DNA from: Dryas octopetala
Taxonomy: Eukaryota; Streptophyta; Magnoliopsida; Rosales; Rosaceae
Length of the DNA: 64,000 nucleotides
Assembly: GCA_963921425.1 (NCBI GenBank)
Contig: OY992839.1
Coordinates: 13,929,409-13,993,408, forward strand
Reading direction: 5' to 3'
Of this stretch, positions 1-10,908 are shown in pieces; within the stretch, counting starts at the first letter, position 1; each line of letters opens with the position of its first letter. The translations under genes were made by a program, and so were the position numbers. Under the pieces are notes generated by a model. That model was not told the origin of the DNA. It saw only the letters and a program-made list of their open reading frames with translations, and did not search any database.

Positions 1-1260
1 TACATCTTGGAGAGGTAGATGGGCTATTTTTGGGGTTTTGGTTTTTTGTTTTGCTTTCTTGGTTATGTGGTTTTCTGGGTTTTTTTTTTTTTTCTTGCAA
101 CAAATTTTTTCTTTTCGTCAAAACAAAAACTTGGGTTTTGTTTGCGGTCTCTTTCTCAGATCATCTAGTTCAATACTTTCTTTCGGCTTCGTTAACTTTT
201 CTTTGTTTATTTTGATAATAGGAGGTTTTCAAGGATTCTAATCTTTTGTTATTGTTGTTTGTGTTTTATGTGTTCACAAAACAGGCTGCAATCTGAACTG
301 ATGGCATTAATGGTAAGCACTACGACTCATTTTTCTTTTTGGATCCCGAGAATTTTGATTGACTAAAACCAAGACATGTTTCTTTCCCAGAAACCCTTAA
401 GTCTCAACTAAGTTGGGTTGCCTTAGAAGTACCCAATTTTCCTAATAATTTTTTTGTTGGGGTTATCTGGCTGTTTGGTTATTTTGGGTTTTCCTAATGA
501 TTTTGTTTCTTCAATATTGAATTTTAGATGAGTGGGGACTCTGGGATATCTGCCTTCCCTGTAGAAGACAACATATTCTGCTGGAAAGGGACAATCACTG
601 GAAGCAAAGATACAGTTTTTGAAGGAACAGAGTATAGACTATCCCTTTCCTTTCCAAATGATTATCCATTCAAATCTCCAAAGGTCAAATTTGAGACTGG
701 CTGCTTTCACCCCAATGTGGATGTCTATGGCAACATTTGCTTGGATATTCTTCAGGTACTTGTACTACCATAGTATCATCTAGAATTTCAATTCAATATG
801 TTGGCAATTATTTCACTTCTTTTTGCATATGATGGAAATTTTTCTTTGAATAAATTGTAGGATAAATGGTCATCTGCTTATGATGTGAGAACCATACTCT
901 TATCCATCCAGAGTCTGCTTGGAGGTAATCACTTAACTATTTTCCTTTACCTCTGGTTCTGAGTAAACACCAACTTCAATCATGGAGCTATTAGCCCTTT
1001 CTCGATATTTTTGAACACTTGCTGAATTTCAGTTTTTTATTTGAATTACAGAACCAAATATAAGCTCACCTTTGAACACCCAAGCAGCAACACTTTGGAG
1101 CAATCAAGAAGGTAATATTGGGTTTCCTTTTACTTATTTATTTATGTTACTAATTTTCAAATATTTTGTTCTTAATAAGAAGTGTCTAAATAATGTTTCC
1201 TCGTCACTTGCAGAATATAGGAAGATGGTGGAGAAGTTGTACAAGCCTACAAATGCTTAA
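1..1260 (+). CDS. UBC19: E2 ubiquitin-conjugating enzyme, UBC19/UBC20 (E2-C) type, 5' part missing
   Basis: E2 enzymes carry ubiquitin as a thioester and pass it to substrates with an E3 ligase; the UBC19/20 class is the plant relative of UBE2C/UbcH10, which serves the anaphase-promoting complex. Visible exons are 1-14, 285-312, 528-755, 861-924, 1052-1111 and 1214-1260, with stop TAA at 1258-1260. All junctions are GT-AG and the phases agree (the Arg codon is split between 14 and 285; Glu codons are split at 924/1052 and 1111/1214). The UBC fold is unbroken from RLQSELM through FHPN to the active-site Cys in YGNICLDIL, then [20 protein letters not shown], and it ends KLYKPTNA. No lesion is seen, so the gene looks functional. 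The N-terminal extension and start codon lie left of the window. Assignment to UBC19/20 rather than another E2 rests on recalled family sequence. Confidence 0.93.
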
Positions 1261-2469
1261 TTGAGTTGACAAGGAGTTTCTCTGTTTAAGAGTTTGAGTT
1301 ATACAAAGCCTCTCTTCTGTAATTTGGAATAGAGAAGGATTGGTTTGAGTTTTTCTTCCAGTGTGCTTCATTCTTTCCTTCATTGATCACTATTGTTGTC
1401 TTTACAGATGAGAAATTTCATATACCTTGTTAGGATTTAGACAATTGTCTTGAGAATTCAAAGTTAAAGATTCTCTCTCTACCTCTCTCTCTCTCTCTCA
1501 TAAGCTTTTCTCTCTCTCACGTGACATTTCCCTCTACCTATTTGAAAACCCAGATCATTTCTGTTATCTAACTATCACAGATTGCTTGCATTACATTTTA
1601 AGGTTATATATGAACTCCAAGCTCGACTGACTGATCTAACAAATTCTTATGGCTTGGGTGATGTGAGCTGCCTCAGGTTGTACTTAGCCAACTGCTTATG
1701 CTTTTCAAGCACCAGGATGAGAAATAAGGTTGTATCAGATTCAATAACCAGGATCTTATATGAAAGCAGCAGTCTAAAGACACTATATAATGCTTCTTCA
1801 TGCAAGTCAATGACTCGATATACGTAAAAGTCAATACTTTGTAGGAGGGTAGATCTAAACAAGAGTATAATAGGCTCTGTAAATTGAAAATCTTTACAAA
1901 TTGCACACACAAAAACAATGAGGCCGACATATTAAAGAAAGCAAAACCGAAAACATTGAGTGTCACACTTGATGTTACCATCACCACTCAATCCAACACT
2001 TTCCACCTTCTTTATTCAAATTTGCAACACCGTGGACCAATCCCAAGCACAATTAAAACAGATGGTAAACCAAAGATGAACTAAGTTTATAGAAATACAA
2101 TAGTCCTGGTCAATTTTCACCATGATAACCAATTCATTTAAAAATCAAGTATCTACTAAGTAGATAATTACATAATCAACACTGGTGCTTTTAAGCAATT
2201 CTTAACATGGGCTTACTTTTTTTTTTTTTTTTTTTTTTAAGCAAAGAAAAGTAAGGTTTATAAGCCACTAAAAGGAAAGAATTGTGCAAAGAAAAGAGGT
2301 CTGATGAACTGCAGAAAAAAGAAAAAGGAAAAAAGAAAAAGGGAAAAAGGTAAAATACGTTATACAATATTTGATGTGTAAAGTATTTTAATTGACATGG
2401 TAATCCATGTCATTGAGGTACCATCAAGGCACCAATTATTGAGGCACCTTAATACTCCCATTTTAACAA
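1261..2469. other. UBC 3' UTR and intergenic DNA
   Basis: The first 150-200 bases are probably the UBC 3' UTR. The rest holds a short CT tract near 1470-1500, a T-rich run near 2213-2238 and AT-rich sequence. No coding similarity was recognised in the short open frames. Confidence 0.5.
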
Positions 2470-2891
2470 GGGATTAATGTCATTTTGGTTCCCAGACTAT
2501 TACACTTGTATCAGTTTGGTTTCCAGACTTCTAATTTGGAAAATTAAAGACTCTGACTTTTTCAATTTTGCCAATTGAGGTTATTTCGTCAATTTACACA
2601 TTTTTCATCAAAATTTAGCGGGAAATGAAGGAGGGAAAAATAGTGCATGAGGGAAAAAGGAGGGTAAGATCTAAATAGAAGGGATCATTTTGCCCTAAAA
2701 AAGGACCCCACGTGATTGGCACATGGTGCTATGCAAGCGAAAATGAATTTGGATGAAAAATGTGTAAATTGATGGAATACCCTTAGTTGGCAAAATTAAA
2801 AAAGTCAGAGTCCTAAATTTTTCAAATTAGAAGTCTAGGAACCAAACTGATACAAGTGTAATAGTCTTGAGACCAAAATGACATCGATCCC
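2470..2891. mobile_element. MULE-type non-autonomous element with long terminal inverted repeats
   Basis: About 145 bases at the left end reappear inverted at the right end; both arms contain the motif ACTTGTATCAGTTTGGTT. The 422-bp element is flanked by the same 9 bases, TTTTAACAA, at 2461-2469 and 2892-2900. Long TIRs with a 9-bp target duplication are typical of Mutator-like elements. There is no transposase, so it is non-autonomous. Confidence 0.85.
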
Positions 2892-2900
2892 TTTTAACAA

Positions 2901-3304
2901 TGTGTATGAATTATCTTTTAAATCTCATACCAAACATGTTTTGCAGATTTTTAAAATTCAAAATTTCAAAAAAATCCTAATTTTTTAAAAAACTTTTCTA
3001 AATAGAATACCCAAGGGGGCCTTAGCAAAATGGAGAAAAAAAAGTGTTAATAGGTATTGAGGTTCATCTACCAAGTTTCCTAACTTTTCTCAGGATTCTG
3101 GAATGCTATACGGATTGATTTTTGCATTCTAGTTTGCTGCGGGTGAGGAATCCGGCTGATGGGGGAGGTTAAGAACTAAGGAGATGAGAGACGGACTGAA
3201 GGTCAAGATAAAAAGGCTATAAAATGAACTCAATTGTTTGGTGTGTGTATATATATAGGCATTGTATGCCTGCAGTCATTATAGAATTTCCGTTTTTTGA
3301 TGCA
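2901..3304. other. Intergenic, no gene seen
   Basis: AT-rich DNA with a short TATATATA tract near 3250. Nothing coding or repeated was recognised. Confidence 0.5.
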
Positions 3305-4361
3305 TCCCTCAAGAAAGTGGTAACTCTTAGTCAAGATTTGGTAACTTACCACATTCTTGATCCGGACTTACCACTTTCTTGAGAGTTGTTTCAATAAGTG
3401 GTAACTTCACAAATGCCTAAAACCCAAGTTACCACTTTCTTGATCTTTCATTCAAGAAAATGGTAACTTCACATCAAGAATGTGGTAACCACGTACGCAT
3501 GCAACTGTATGCAGACAAACGTGCAATTGCATTCTCCGAGTATTAAATACAAGCTCTTGTTTGCCAATCAGGTTTGGACATGCAATCACAAAATTACATC
3601 TTGAACAAACTTACCATTTTTTTGATTTTGTTTTCAAGAATTGGTAACTTAATCTCAAGAAATGATAAGTTACCATTTTCTTGATCGAAATTACCATTTT
3701 CTTGAACCAAACATCAAGAAAATGGTAACCAAATCAGTGGGGCAAAAAACATTACCACTTTCTTGATCGTTCGATCAAGAAAATGGTAACTTGGTTTAAG
3801 AATGTGGTAACCAAGCCCAATCTTGACCAAACTTACCATTTTCTTGATTTTTTTTTCTCAAGAAATGGTAAGTTACCACATTCTTGATCGAAGTTACCAT
3901 TTTCTTGAACCAAACATCAAGAAAATGGTAACGGAACTAGCCAAGCAAAACACGTTACCACTTTCTTGATCAATCGATCAAGAAAATGGTAACTTGGTTC
4001 AAGAAAGTAGTAACCCAGCCCAAGCTTAACCAAACTTACCATTTTCTTGATTTTTTTTTTCTCAAGAAATGGTAAGTTACCACATTCTTGATCGCAGTTA
4101 CCATTTTCTTGAACCAAACATCAAGAAAATGGTAACGAATCAGCCAAGCAAAACACGTTACCACTTTCTTGATCGATCGATCAAGAAAATGGTAACTTGG
4201 TTCAAAAAAGTGGTAACCCAGCCCAAGCTTAACCAAACTTACCATTTTCTTGATTTGTTTTCACAAGAAATGGTAACTTTTTCTCAAGAAATTGTAAGTT
4301 TCCATTTTCTTGATCCAAGTTACCATTTTCTTGAACCAAATCTTAAGAAAATAGTAACTTC
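3305..4361. repeat. Dense array of a 16-bp motif in both orientations inside ~200-bp tandem units
   Basis: The motif TCAAGAAAATGGTAAC or its complement GTTACCATTTTCTTGA, with one- or two-base variants (CACTTT, CACATT), occurs close to 40 times by eye. Neighbouring copies alternate in direction, so many pairs are palindromic; the centre near 4155-4197 reads through GATCGATCGATC. From about 3602 a higher-order direct repeat is seen: the unit starting CTTACCATTTT recurs near 3609, 3831, 4035 and 4236, a spacing of about 200-225 bases. Open frames through it are repetitive (YHFLD, KKMVT) and look like by-products. I know no named satellite with this motif. Confidence 0.85.
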
Positions 4362-4388
4362 ATCACTGGGCTAACAAACGTTTCGCAC

Positions 4389-4487
4389 TGCAACTGTGTA
4401 TAGACCAAAGGGCAATTACATTCTCAGACTAGTAAATACAAGCTCATGTTTGACAATCAAGTTTTGACATGCAATTCCAAATTACAC
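4389..4487 (+). repeat. Direct repeat flanking the 16-bp array (second copy; first at ~3500-3598)
   Basis: About 100 bases after the array (CAACTGTGTATAGACC... to CATGCAATTCCAAATTAC) match 3500-3598 with scattered substitutions, including the shared core GTAAATACAAGCTCATGTTTG (one to two differences). The core array therefore sits between direct copies about 890 bases apart, which suggests the locus grew by unequal exchange. Confidence 0.75.
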
Positions 4488-4489
4488 TA

Positions 4490-5640
4490 TTTGACAAGTT
4501 TGGAGACGCGCCAGAGGTTCATGTTTTTTTTCAACTTGGGTGGGTTAATTTTATATTTTGGGCGGGGATGGAATTTTGGTTTCAATTTCAATATTTTATG
4601 TTTTAGTGATTTTCAGTTTTAGTTTTTTGAATTTTAAATTTTGTAGAGGGTTTTTTTGTTTTTTTTAGAAGAAATTTTTTAGGGTATTAAGTGTTAACAA
4701 GTTTAATTAAAAACCTTATACTAAAAGTCTAAAACTATATACTTTACACATTTACATGTGTTTTAAATTTTTAATTGATATATGTTTTATAATTTATATA
4801 AAACATATAATTTAATAGATAATTAGATATATACCCTAAACCCTATACCCTATACCCTATACCCTATACCTTATATCCTATACTGTAAACCCTAGACCAA
4901 TTAATGATTGTTAACTCATTGCTATTTGTCTTATACTTATATTGTCTTTTTCTAAATAATTGCTAAATGATTGTTGTTTCGTCTTTTCTAATTTTTATTA
5001 GAAAAATCACGATTGTTCATATGGGCCTAACTTCCACATCTTCGATTGCGCCGATTTTTTTGCAGGGATGATCTTTGAGTGAGATTTGGATTTTTTATTA
5101 CATTTACTGATTTAGATATGTTTTATAATTTATATAAAACACATGTTTTGTGGTTTTGATTTTTTTTATTACATTTATATATGTTTTGGGGTTTGGCCAA
5201 ATTTGGGTTTGGGTGATTGGGGTTTGGGCAATTGGGTTTGCTTTGGAGTTTGGGCAAATTGGGGTTTGGATAGGGTTTAGGGTTTATAAATTAGAATTGT
5301 ATGCTTGGGTTTCAAGTTTTAACTTATTATAGTGTATATGATATTTAATAGAGTTTATGGTTTAGAGTATAGGGTATAGGGCATATACCATATAAACTAT
5401 ACAGTATATACTATACCCTAGAACTATAATAATTAATAAGTATAATGTATATAGGGTAAAGTGTATATCCTAAACCCTATAAAAATACCCTATATCCTAA
5501 TAATAAGTATATAAGATTTAGGGTATAAGATATACGATATATGGTTTAAGTTTAAGTTTAAGTTTGTAATTTGACCAAAACCCAAACCACCCACATTTAT
5601 ACATTTAGAGTTCTAGACAGTAAATTTAAGTTGACTTGGA
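4490..5640. repeat. AT-rich region with degenerate CCCTATA/AAACCCTA repeats
   Basis: At 4832-4880 the heptamer CCCTATA repeats about six times, next to AAACCCTA; reverse-strand versions (AGGGTATAGGG) lie at 5360-5560. Similar sequence occurs at 25560-25870 and 34370-34640. It resembles degenerate interstitial telomere-like repeat (plant telomere is CCCTAAA), but the surrounding AT-rich sequence suggests a dispersed low-complexity repeat. No gene is seen. Confidence 0.55.
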
Positions 5641-6250
5641 CATATGCTATAGATTGTGATTGCATTACCAACTATGATTGTCAAACAGGGGTGTCAAATG
5701 ATTACTTTGATGCACATTAGGCTCGAAAGAATTGGCAATGCATCAATATGGTATCAAAATGTTCATGTATATATCCTTGAGTTGGCTAAAACTTGCTGAA
5801 TATCAAGTACCAAAAAGTTTGAATATCAAGTACCAAAAAGTTTCAATACATATTTTGACAACATATCCACAATTACACATCAAGTACCAAAAAGTGCCAA
5901 AACATATTATCATAGCATCTTGTTCTTCACCCTATAACTAACCAACAACATTTGTGCCTTAATAAAGGAGAATGAATTTTCCCAAGTTTGAAATAAACCA
6001 AGTATTTTACAAAATTAAGGCTCTAATAGATATTTTATCCCCTTAGCACTTTGTCTTAAAAAAAAAACCCTTCTATTGAGTTGTTGATCTCTCTCCCAAG
6101 TCATGTTTGATCTTGCCGTTAGGAGCTCTGGTTGTTGTCTCCTCTCATTGCTTACTATCTCATAATATTCATGACTCAAACCAGGAAGGAACCAGTCCTC
6201 ACCCATACATCCTTCTCCATTTGTAGATGAAGAGCAAGGTAAGGTCCTTT
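5641..6250. other. Intergenic; three copies of a 17-20 base direct repeat
   Basis: The phrase ATCAAGTACCAAAAAGT occurs near 5802, 5824 and 5879. The rest to 6250 shows no coding similarity. The 60-residue reverse frame at 6015-6206 is unrecognised and probably spurious. Confidence 0.5.
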
Positions 6251-6254
6251 TCTA

Positions 6255-8261
6255 CGCATCCTCTTTGCAAGCTTGTTACCAATTCCCAAAATTGACATTC
6301 AACCTCATCATCGAGATAAATTGGATCCTAGAGCTGTTAAATGTATTTTCCTTGGTTATTCATCTACACAAAAGGGATATAAGTGTTATATTAATCCCCA
6401 ACTAAGAAGATTGATTGTGTCCAAAGATGTTCGATTTCTTGAAACTAACCCTTTTTTCAGCAAGTCACGTGAAATCACAAGCCAAGGGGATGGCATCTTG
6501 GATGTGTTCCCACTACCAAGGATTGAACTCGAGGTTCCACAACAACAAGATCCCAGCCATGTCAACATTGATACATCTCTCAATGAAGGTAGCAATGAAG
6601 GGCCTCACCCTGATGGTACATTGCATGAAGATGGTGACAATCAAGATGATCCTCACAATATGGTACAAGATGTGCACGAGTGTGAGACCACTCCTCCTGT
6701 CCCACGACGCAATCCAATGTGTGTTAGGCAACCTCCCACAAGACTTCAAGACTTTGTCATCTATAAACCCACACATCCCATCTTCAATTGTGTGTCGTAC
6801 AAGAGAGTGACACCAGCCCATGCCGCATTCCTCAGCACCATATCAAGTTACAGTGAGCCTCATAATTTTCATGAGGCCAACAGCCAAGAGGTGTGGAAGG
6901 AAGCCATGCAAGAAGAACTTAAAGCTTTAGATCAACACAACACGTGGAGCATCATCAAACTTCCAAAAGGCAAGAAAGCTGTGGGTTGCAAATGGATTTA
7001 TAAGCTCAAATTCAAGTCAGATGGATCAATTGAGAGGCATAAAGCAAGATTGGTGGCTCGGGGATTCACTCAAACTTTCGAGGTGGATTACAAAGACATG
7101 TTTGCACCGGTTGCCAAAATGAACACAGTGAGAGTCCTATTGTCCGTGGCTGTAAACAAGGGTGGTCCATGTACCAAATGGACGTGAAGAATGCATTCAT
7201 GCACGGTGATCTCAAAGAAGAAGTCTATATGAAATTGCCACCCAGGCATCCTCAAAGCAATGAACAGGATTTAGTGTGCAAATTGCACAAATCCATTTAT
7301 GGCCTGAAACAATCCCCACGAGCTTGGTATGCCAAGCTAAGCTCAGTTCTCACTAGTGTTGGTTTCAAAAGCAGCAATGCCGATTCCTCACTGTTTGTTC
7401 GCACAGGAGTTGTGGGCAAATTAGTTGTGCTGATCTATGTAGATGATCTGATAATTACAAGTGATAATGCTGACGAGATCCTCAACCTCAAACAGTCCCT
7501 CAGACAAAGGTTTGCAATTAAAGACCTTAGGATATTGAAGTACTTTCTTGGTATAGAAATGGCAACATCACACAAGGGACTGTTTCTTAACCAAAGGAAG
7601 TATGTCCTGGATTTGCTCAAGGAAGCTAACATGAGCGATGCTAAACCGGCCATCACCCCTCTTGACAGTAAGCTCAAACCTAGCTTGGAGGGCACGCCAC
7701 TCACGGATATAAGCTATTATCAGCGACTGGTTGGTAAGTTGATTTACCTAACAATCACCAGACCCGACATCACATATTCTGTAAGTATTGTGAGCCAATT
7801 CATGCACTCTCCAACATTCGAGCATTTGACCCTTGTTAAAAGGATCTTACGCTACTTAAAAGGATCAGTGGGTCGTGGCATCATCATGAGGAAGAATGAC
7901 AACACACAAATCATGAGGTATTGCAATGCTGATTGGGCAGGGAACGCAATCGATCGTAAATCCACCACTGGCTACTGTACATTTGTCGGTGGAAACTTGG
8001 TCACATGGAAGAGTAAGAAGCAAACTGTTATCGCCAGATCAAGTGCCGAAGTTGAGTATCGTGGAATGGCTTCAACTGCATGTGAGTTGATATGGCTCAA
8101 GGCCTTCTATGTGATTTAGGTGTTCCTACAACTCTTCCTATGCCCTTATTTTGTGATAATCAGGCAGCCATGCATATAGCATCAAACCCGTGCTTCACGA
8201 GAGGACGAAACACATTGAAGTTGACTGTCATTACGTTCAGGAACAAGTTCAGTCGTAGGTG
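6255..8261 (+). pseudogene. Copia pol remnant: integrase end, reverse transcriptase, RNase H
   Basis: Integrase-linked text CIFLGYSSTQKGYKCY is near 6340-6390. Reverse transcriptase starts near WKEAMQEELKALDQHNTW (about 6894), continues with KWIYKLKFKSDGSIERHKARLVARG, then YQMDVKNAFMHGDL and the catalytic YVDD at about 7436-7447. RNase H follows with ADWAGNAIDRKSTTGYC and ARSSAEVEYRGMA. The frame is broken near 7160-7187, between VAVNKGG and MYQMDV, and again near 8100-8120, after WLKAF, where the rest of RNase H (CDNQAAMHIASNP) continues in another frame. It cannot make a full polyprotein. Confidence 0.9.
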
Positions 8262-8766
8262 ATTCAGACGCATTATACAAGAAGCTTCGACCAACTGGCC
8301 GACCTCTTCACCAAGCCCTTGGCTTCTCATCAGTTTCAACGACTTCTGTCCAAGCTTGGATCCATAAACTTTCTGGATCCAGCTTGAGGGGGCGTATTGG
8401 AAGTTGTCCAGTGGTTGTCCAGTGGTTATCATGATTTCCTAAATATTAGGGTGGTTTACGGTACCACTGGACAATAAGGGGAAAGGTCAACTACTCATCT
8501 ATGTTCCTTCTGGGTATTACTTGTTCCCTAGGTGGTTAAGAGTCCGGGCCTCTTGTGATTAGTATATCTTTGTGTTGTCCACTCCTTAATTCAAGGAGCT
8601 GTTATTTGTTTTTCCTAAGCCACAAGTTGTGGCGTAAATCAAGAAGTTAATCTCCTTATATATTGCTGTACATTTGTAATGAACTCATGATGGAAAATAT
8701 ACAACCTTTGAAATTCAATAGTAAGTCATATCTCCTTCCCTTATTTATGATCATCCACCATTAACA
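6255..8766 (+). mobile_element. 5'-truncated Ty1/Copia retrotransposon with one 3' LTR
   Basis: The element begins abruptly in the C-terminal part of integrase, runs through reverse transcriptase and RNase H, then reaches a purine-rich tract (GCTTGAGGGGGCG, 8382-8394). A putative 3' LTR follows from about 8395 (TATTGG, probably a mutated TGTTGG) to about 8766 (CCATTAACA). No 5' LTR, gag or protease lies upstream, so no target duplication can be tested. The LTR limits are inferred from the polypurine tract and the TG..CA-like ends only. Confidence 0.8.
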
Positions 8767-10042
8767 ATTTTTCATTTCTTATTGTGTATATAGAAAGACT
8801 TGCCGCACCAAAAAAGAAAAAGAAAAAATTATCCCAAGATAACTAGCATCACTATTCAATTATGCATGTTCGAAGTAAAATTGCAGTTGATTTTCTCTGT
8901 CTAACACGTGTCTACATTTCTACTAAGCAATCCAAACTCCAAAGTTTAGCCGCAAAGCGCAAATGGCACAGCACCAAGTAACTTTTACTTTTAATTTCCT
9001 CTTTTGAGTAAATTATACCAACCTGCCCCGAGGATTAGTGAAACATCCCCTACAAATTTCAAAAATTATACTCTCTTGTTATTGTAGATTGCAGAATAAT
9101 TTTTTTAATGCTTGACATACAGTTTTCAATGTTAAGATTGATTTTGATAACAATTTTGGTAGGTAAATATTTCACCTTTAATAGGGTACTGACAGAGTTA
9201 TGGAGAATATTGATCTATATGATAATTTTTTCACTTTTGTAATACCTTGAGGGAGGTCCATAAGTCCATGTTATTCTTCCTTTTATTTATTTATTTTTTC
9301 GTTTTTTTATACTTGTATCGTAAGCAAGAAAACAAAGCTAAATGGCTGTCCATAGTGTCATTACTTCTCCTATTCTCTTTGAAACATTAATTCTCAGGCA
9401 CAAATTTAATATATGGTTATATGGAAAGTTTTGTGGGATCATAGCATTGACTGGAGTAAAGTCATTATACTAAGAAGTTGACAATAAATCTCATACATTA
9501 ATCATCAACCACGACAAACTTCCCTAGTCATTAAACAGAACATTATTTTAGTACAGATGTCCTCAAGTTAAACACCCTGTGTTCTAATCAAACACCAATA
9601 CTAAAGTTAGATTCCTTTTCCTTTTTATTCTCGGATAATTCCTTAACATACATCCTGCATAATGGCCTAAAGCGTAATGAACAGAACCTCTGTGTATATT
9701 TGCTTGGAAAGAAAAATTTTATGTAAAGGGCTTCTTATATTGTGAGATTAAAATGTAAAGAAAACCCCACAGAAAAGCATCCCTAGTTCATGAAATGAAT
9801 TTGTATCATGTTAATCTCAAACCATTACCAAATATCCTCAAAGAGCAGCTTAAAACATAAGATATAAAGCAACATTGAGGATTTATTTAAACACTGCAAA
9901 AATTCAAAAAGTTGACACATTCCAGAACATGGACAGAACAACCAACCATACGGTTAACCAAGAAAACTGGCCTGATTAGATACTATAAACTATATAAAGT
10001 ATAGCTATCTCGTAATGAAAATGTTTTAAACATATAGGATGG
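8767..10042. other. Intergenic, no gene seen
   Basis: About 1.3 kb of AT-rich sequence with no open frame of interest, no recognised repeat and no RNA gene noticed. Confidence 0.5.
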
Positions 10043-10427
10043 TGTTGTAAAAGTATGTAGAAAATAAGGTTTGTGGAAAAGAGAGGCAGAGAGAATATAT
10101 CTGTCTATTTCATTCATTTTATAAATATCCTTATATAGAGGTAGCGTTTACTAGGTTTTGAATATTTACTAGTATGCCCCTACAACTAATTACAGGAACA
10201 ATAATGCTACACTTACCACATTTTTATACCACAATTTCATACCATCTTACATGGCATTCATACATGGGACACTACAAATTAAAAAATAAAACCTAAAAAA
10301 GAAAAAGGAAATATCCTTCCAGTAAAGTAATGACACATCAGGTGGGATACAAATGTGGGAAAAAAAATGTGAGACAACTAGCATTATTGTTACAGGAATA
10401 GCCACACTTAATAATGTATTTACAACA
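10043..10427 (-). repeat. 3' LTR of the Copia element, interrupted by a MITE
   Basis: The ends are TGTTGTA...TACAACA, next to the polypurine tract. Without the 191-bp MITE and its 9-bp duplication the LTR is about 185 bp. TATATAGAG near 10133-10141 lies inside but was not tested as a promoter element. Confidence 0.8.
10199..10389. mobile_element. MULE-type MITE (family A) nested in the LTR
   Basis: The 191-bp element begins CAATAATGCTA and ends with the inverted TAGCATTATTG. It is flanked by TTACAGGAA at 10190-10198 and 10390-10398, a perfect 9-bp target duplication. Its interior matches the reverse complement of the element at 61814-62015 (shared CCACATTTTTATACCA, TTTCATACCA and AAAGTAATGACAC). 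Confidence 0.9.
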
Positions 10428-10454
10428 CTCCCCCTTGGATATTTCATATCTAAG

Positions 10455-10850
10455 TTGTTTCGTTAAAACCTTGCCAGGTAATAAAAATCCTGTGGGAACA
10501 AAAACAACTCTGGTTGAAGGAAAAAGAGTGCAACGCGCGTGAGTGTGGAGTAGTCGCACCAGAACCTCGAAAGTAGGTGAAGTCATATCTTCTGGATCAT
10601 AAGCAGATAGTATGTCTTATGGGAAATGGGTGCATTAGAGTTGCTACACCAAAACCTTGCCCGGTAAACCCAATGGGAAAAACCCATGATCGAAGGGAAA
10701 AGATGAGCAAATGCATATATATCATATCAACACATCTTCAGGATGTAGTATGAGTAGGGTGACCATGCCAAGATGTGCCTCATTAAAACCTTACCAGGTA
10801 ACAAAACCCAGTGGGACAAAATAACCCTGGACGAAGGACAAAAGAGTACA
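10455..10850 (-). repeat. Three diverged direct repeats between RNase H and the polypurine tract
   Basis: The phrase AAAACCTTGCCAGGTAA, followed by a run ending near GAAGGAAAAAGAGT, occurs near 10466, 10650 and 10786 with substitutions. The copies lie in the non-coding 3' leader of the minus-strand Copia element, a place where some plant Copia elements carry regulatory repeats. Confidence 0.75.
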
Positions 10851-10908
10851 CGATGGTCAAGTGAGTATGCTTCGGGATACTTCCCCTGATGTCGACTCCC
10901 CCTGAAGA

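Noticed and set aside
3305..4361. CRISPR-like array
   Set aside because: Plant nuclear DNA; repeats alternate in orientation and have no regular unique spacers.
4069..4374. 101-codon open frame with YHFLD/KKMVT repeats
   Set aside because: It is translation of the 16-bp DNA array; similar frames exist on the other strand.
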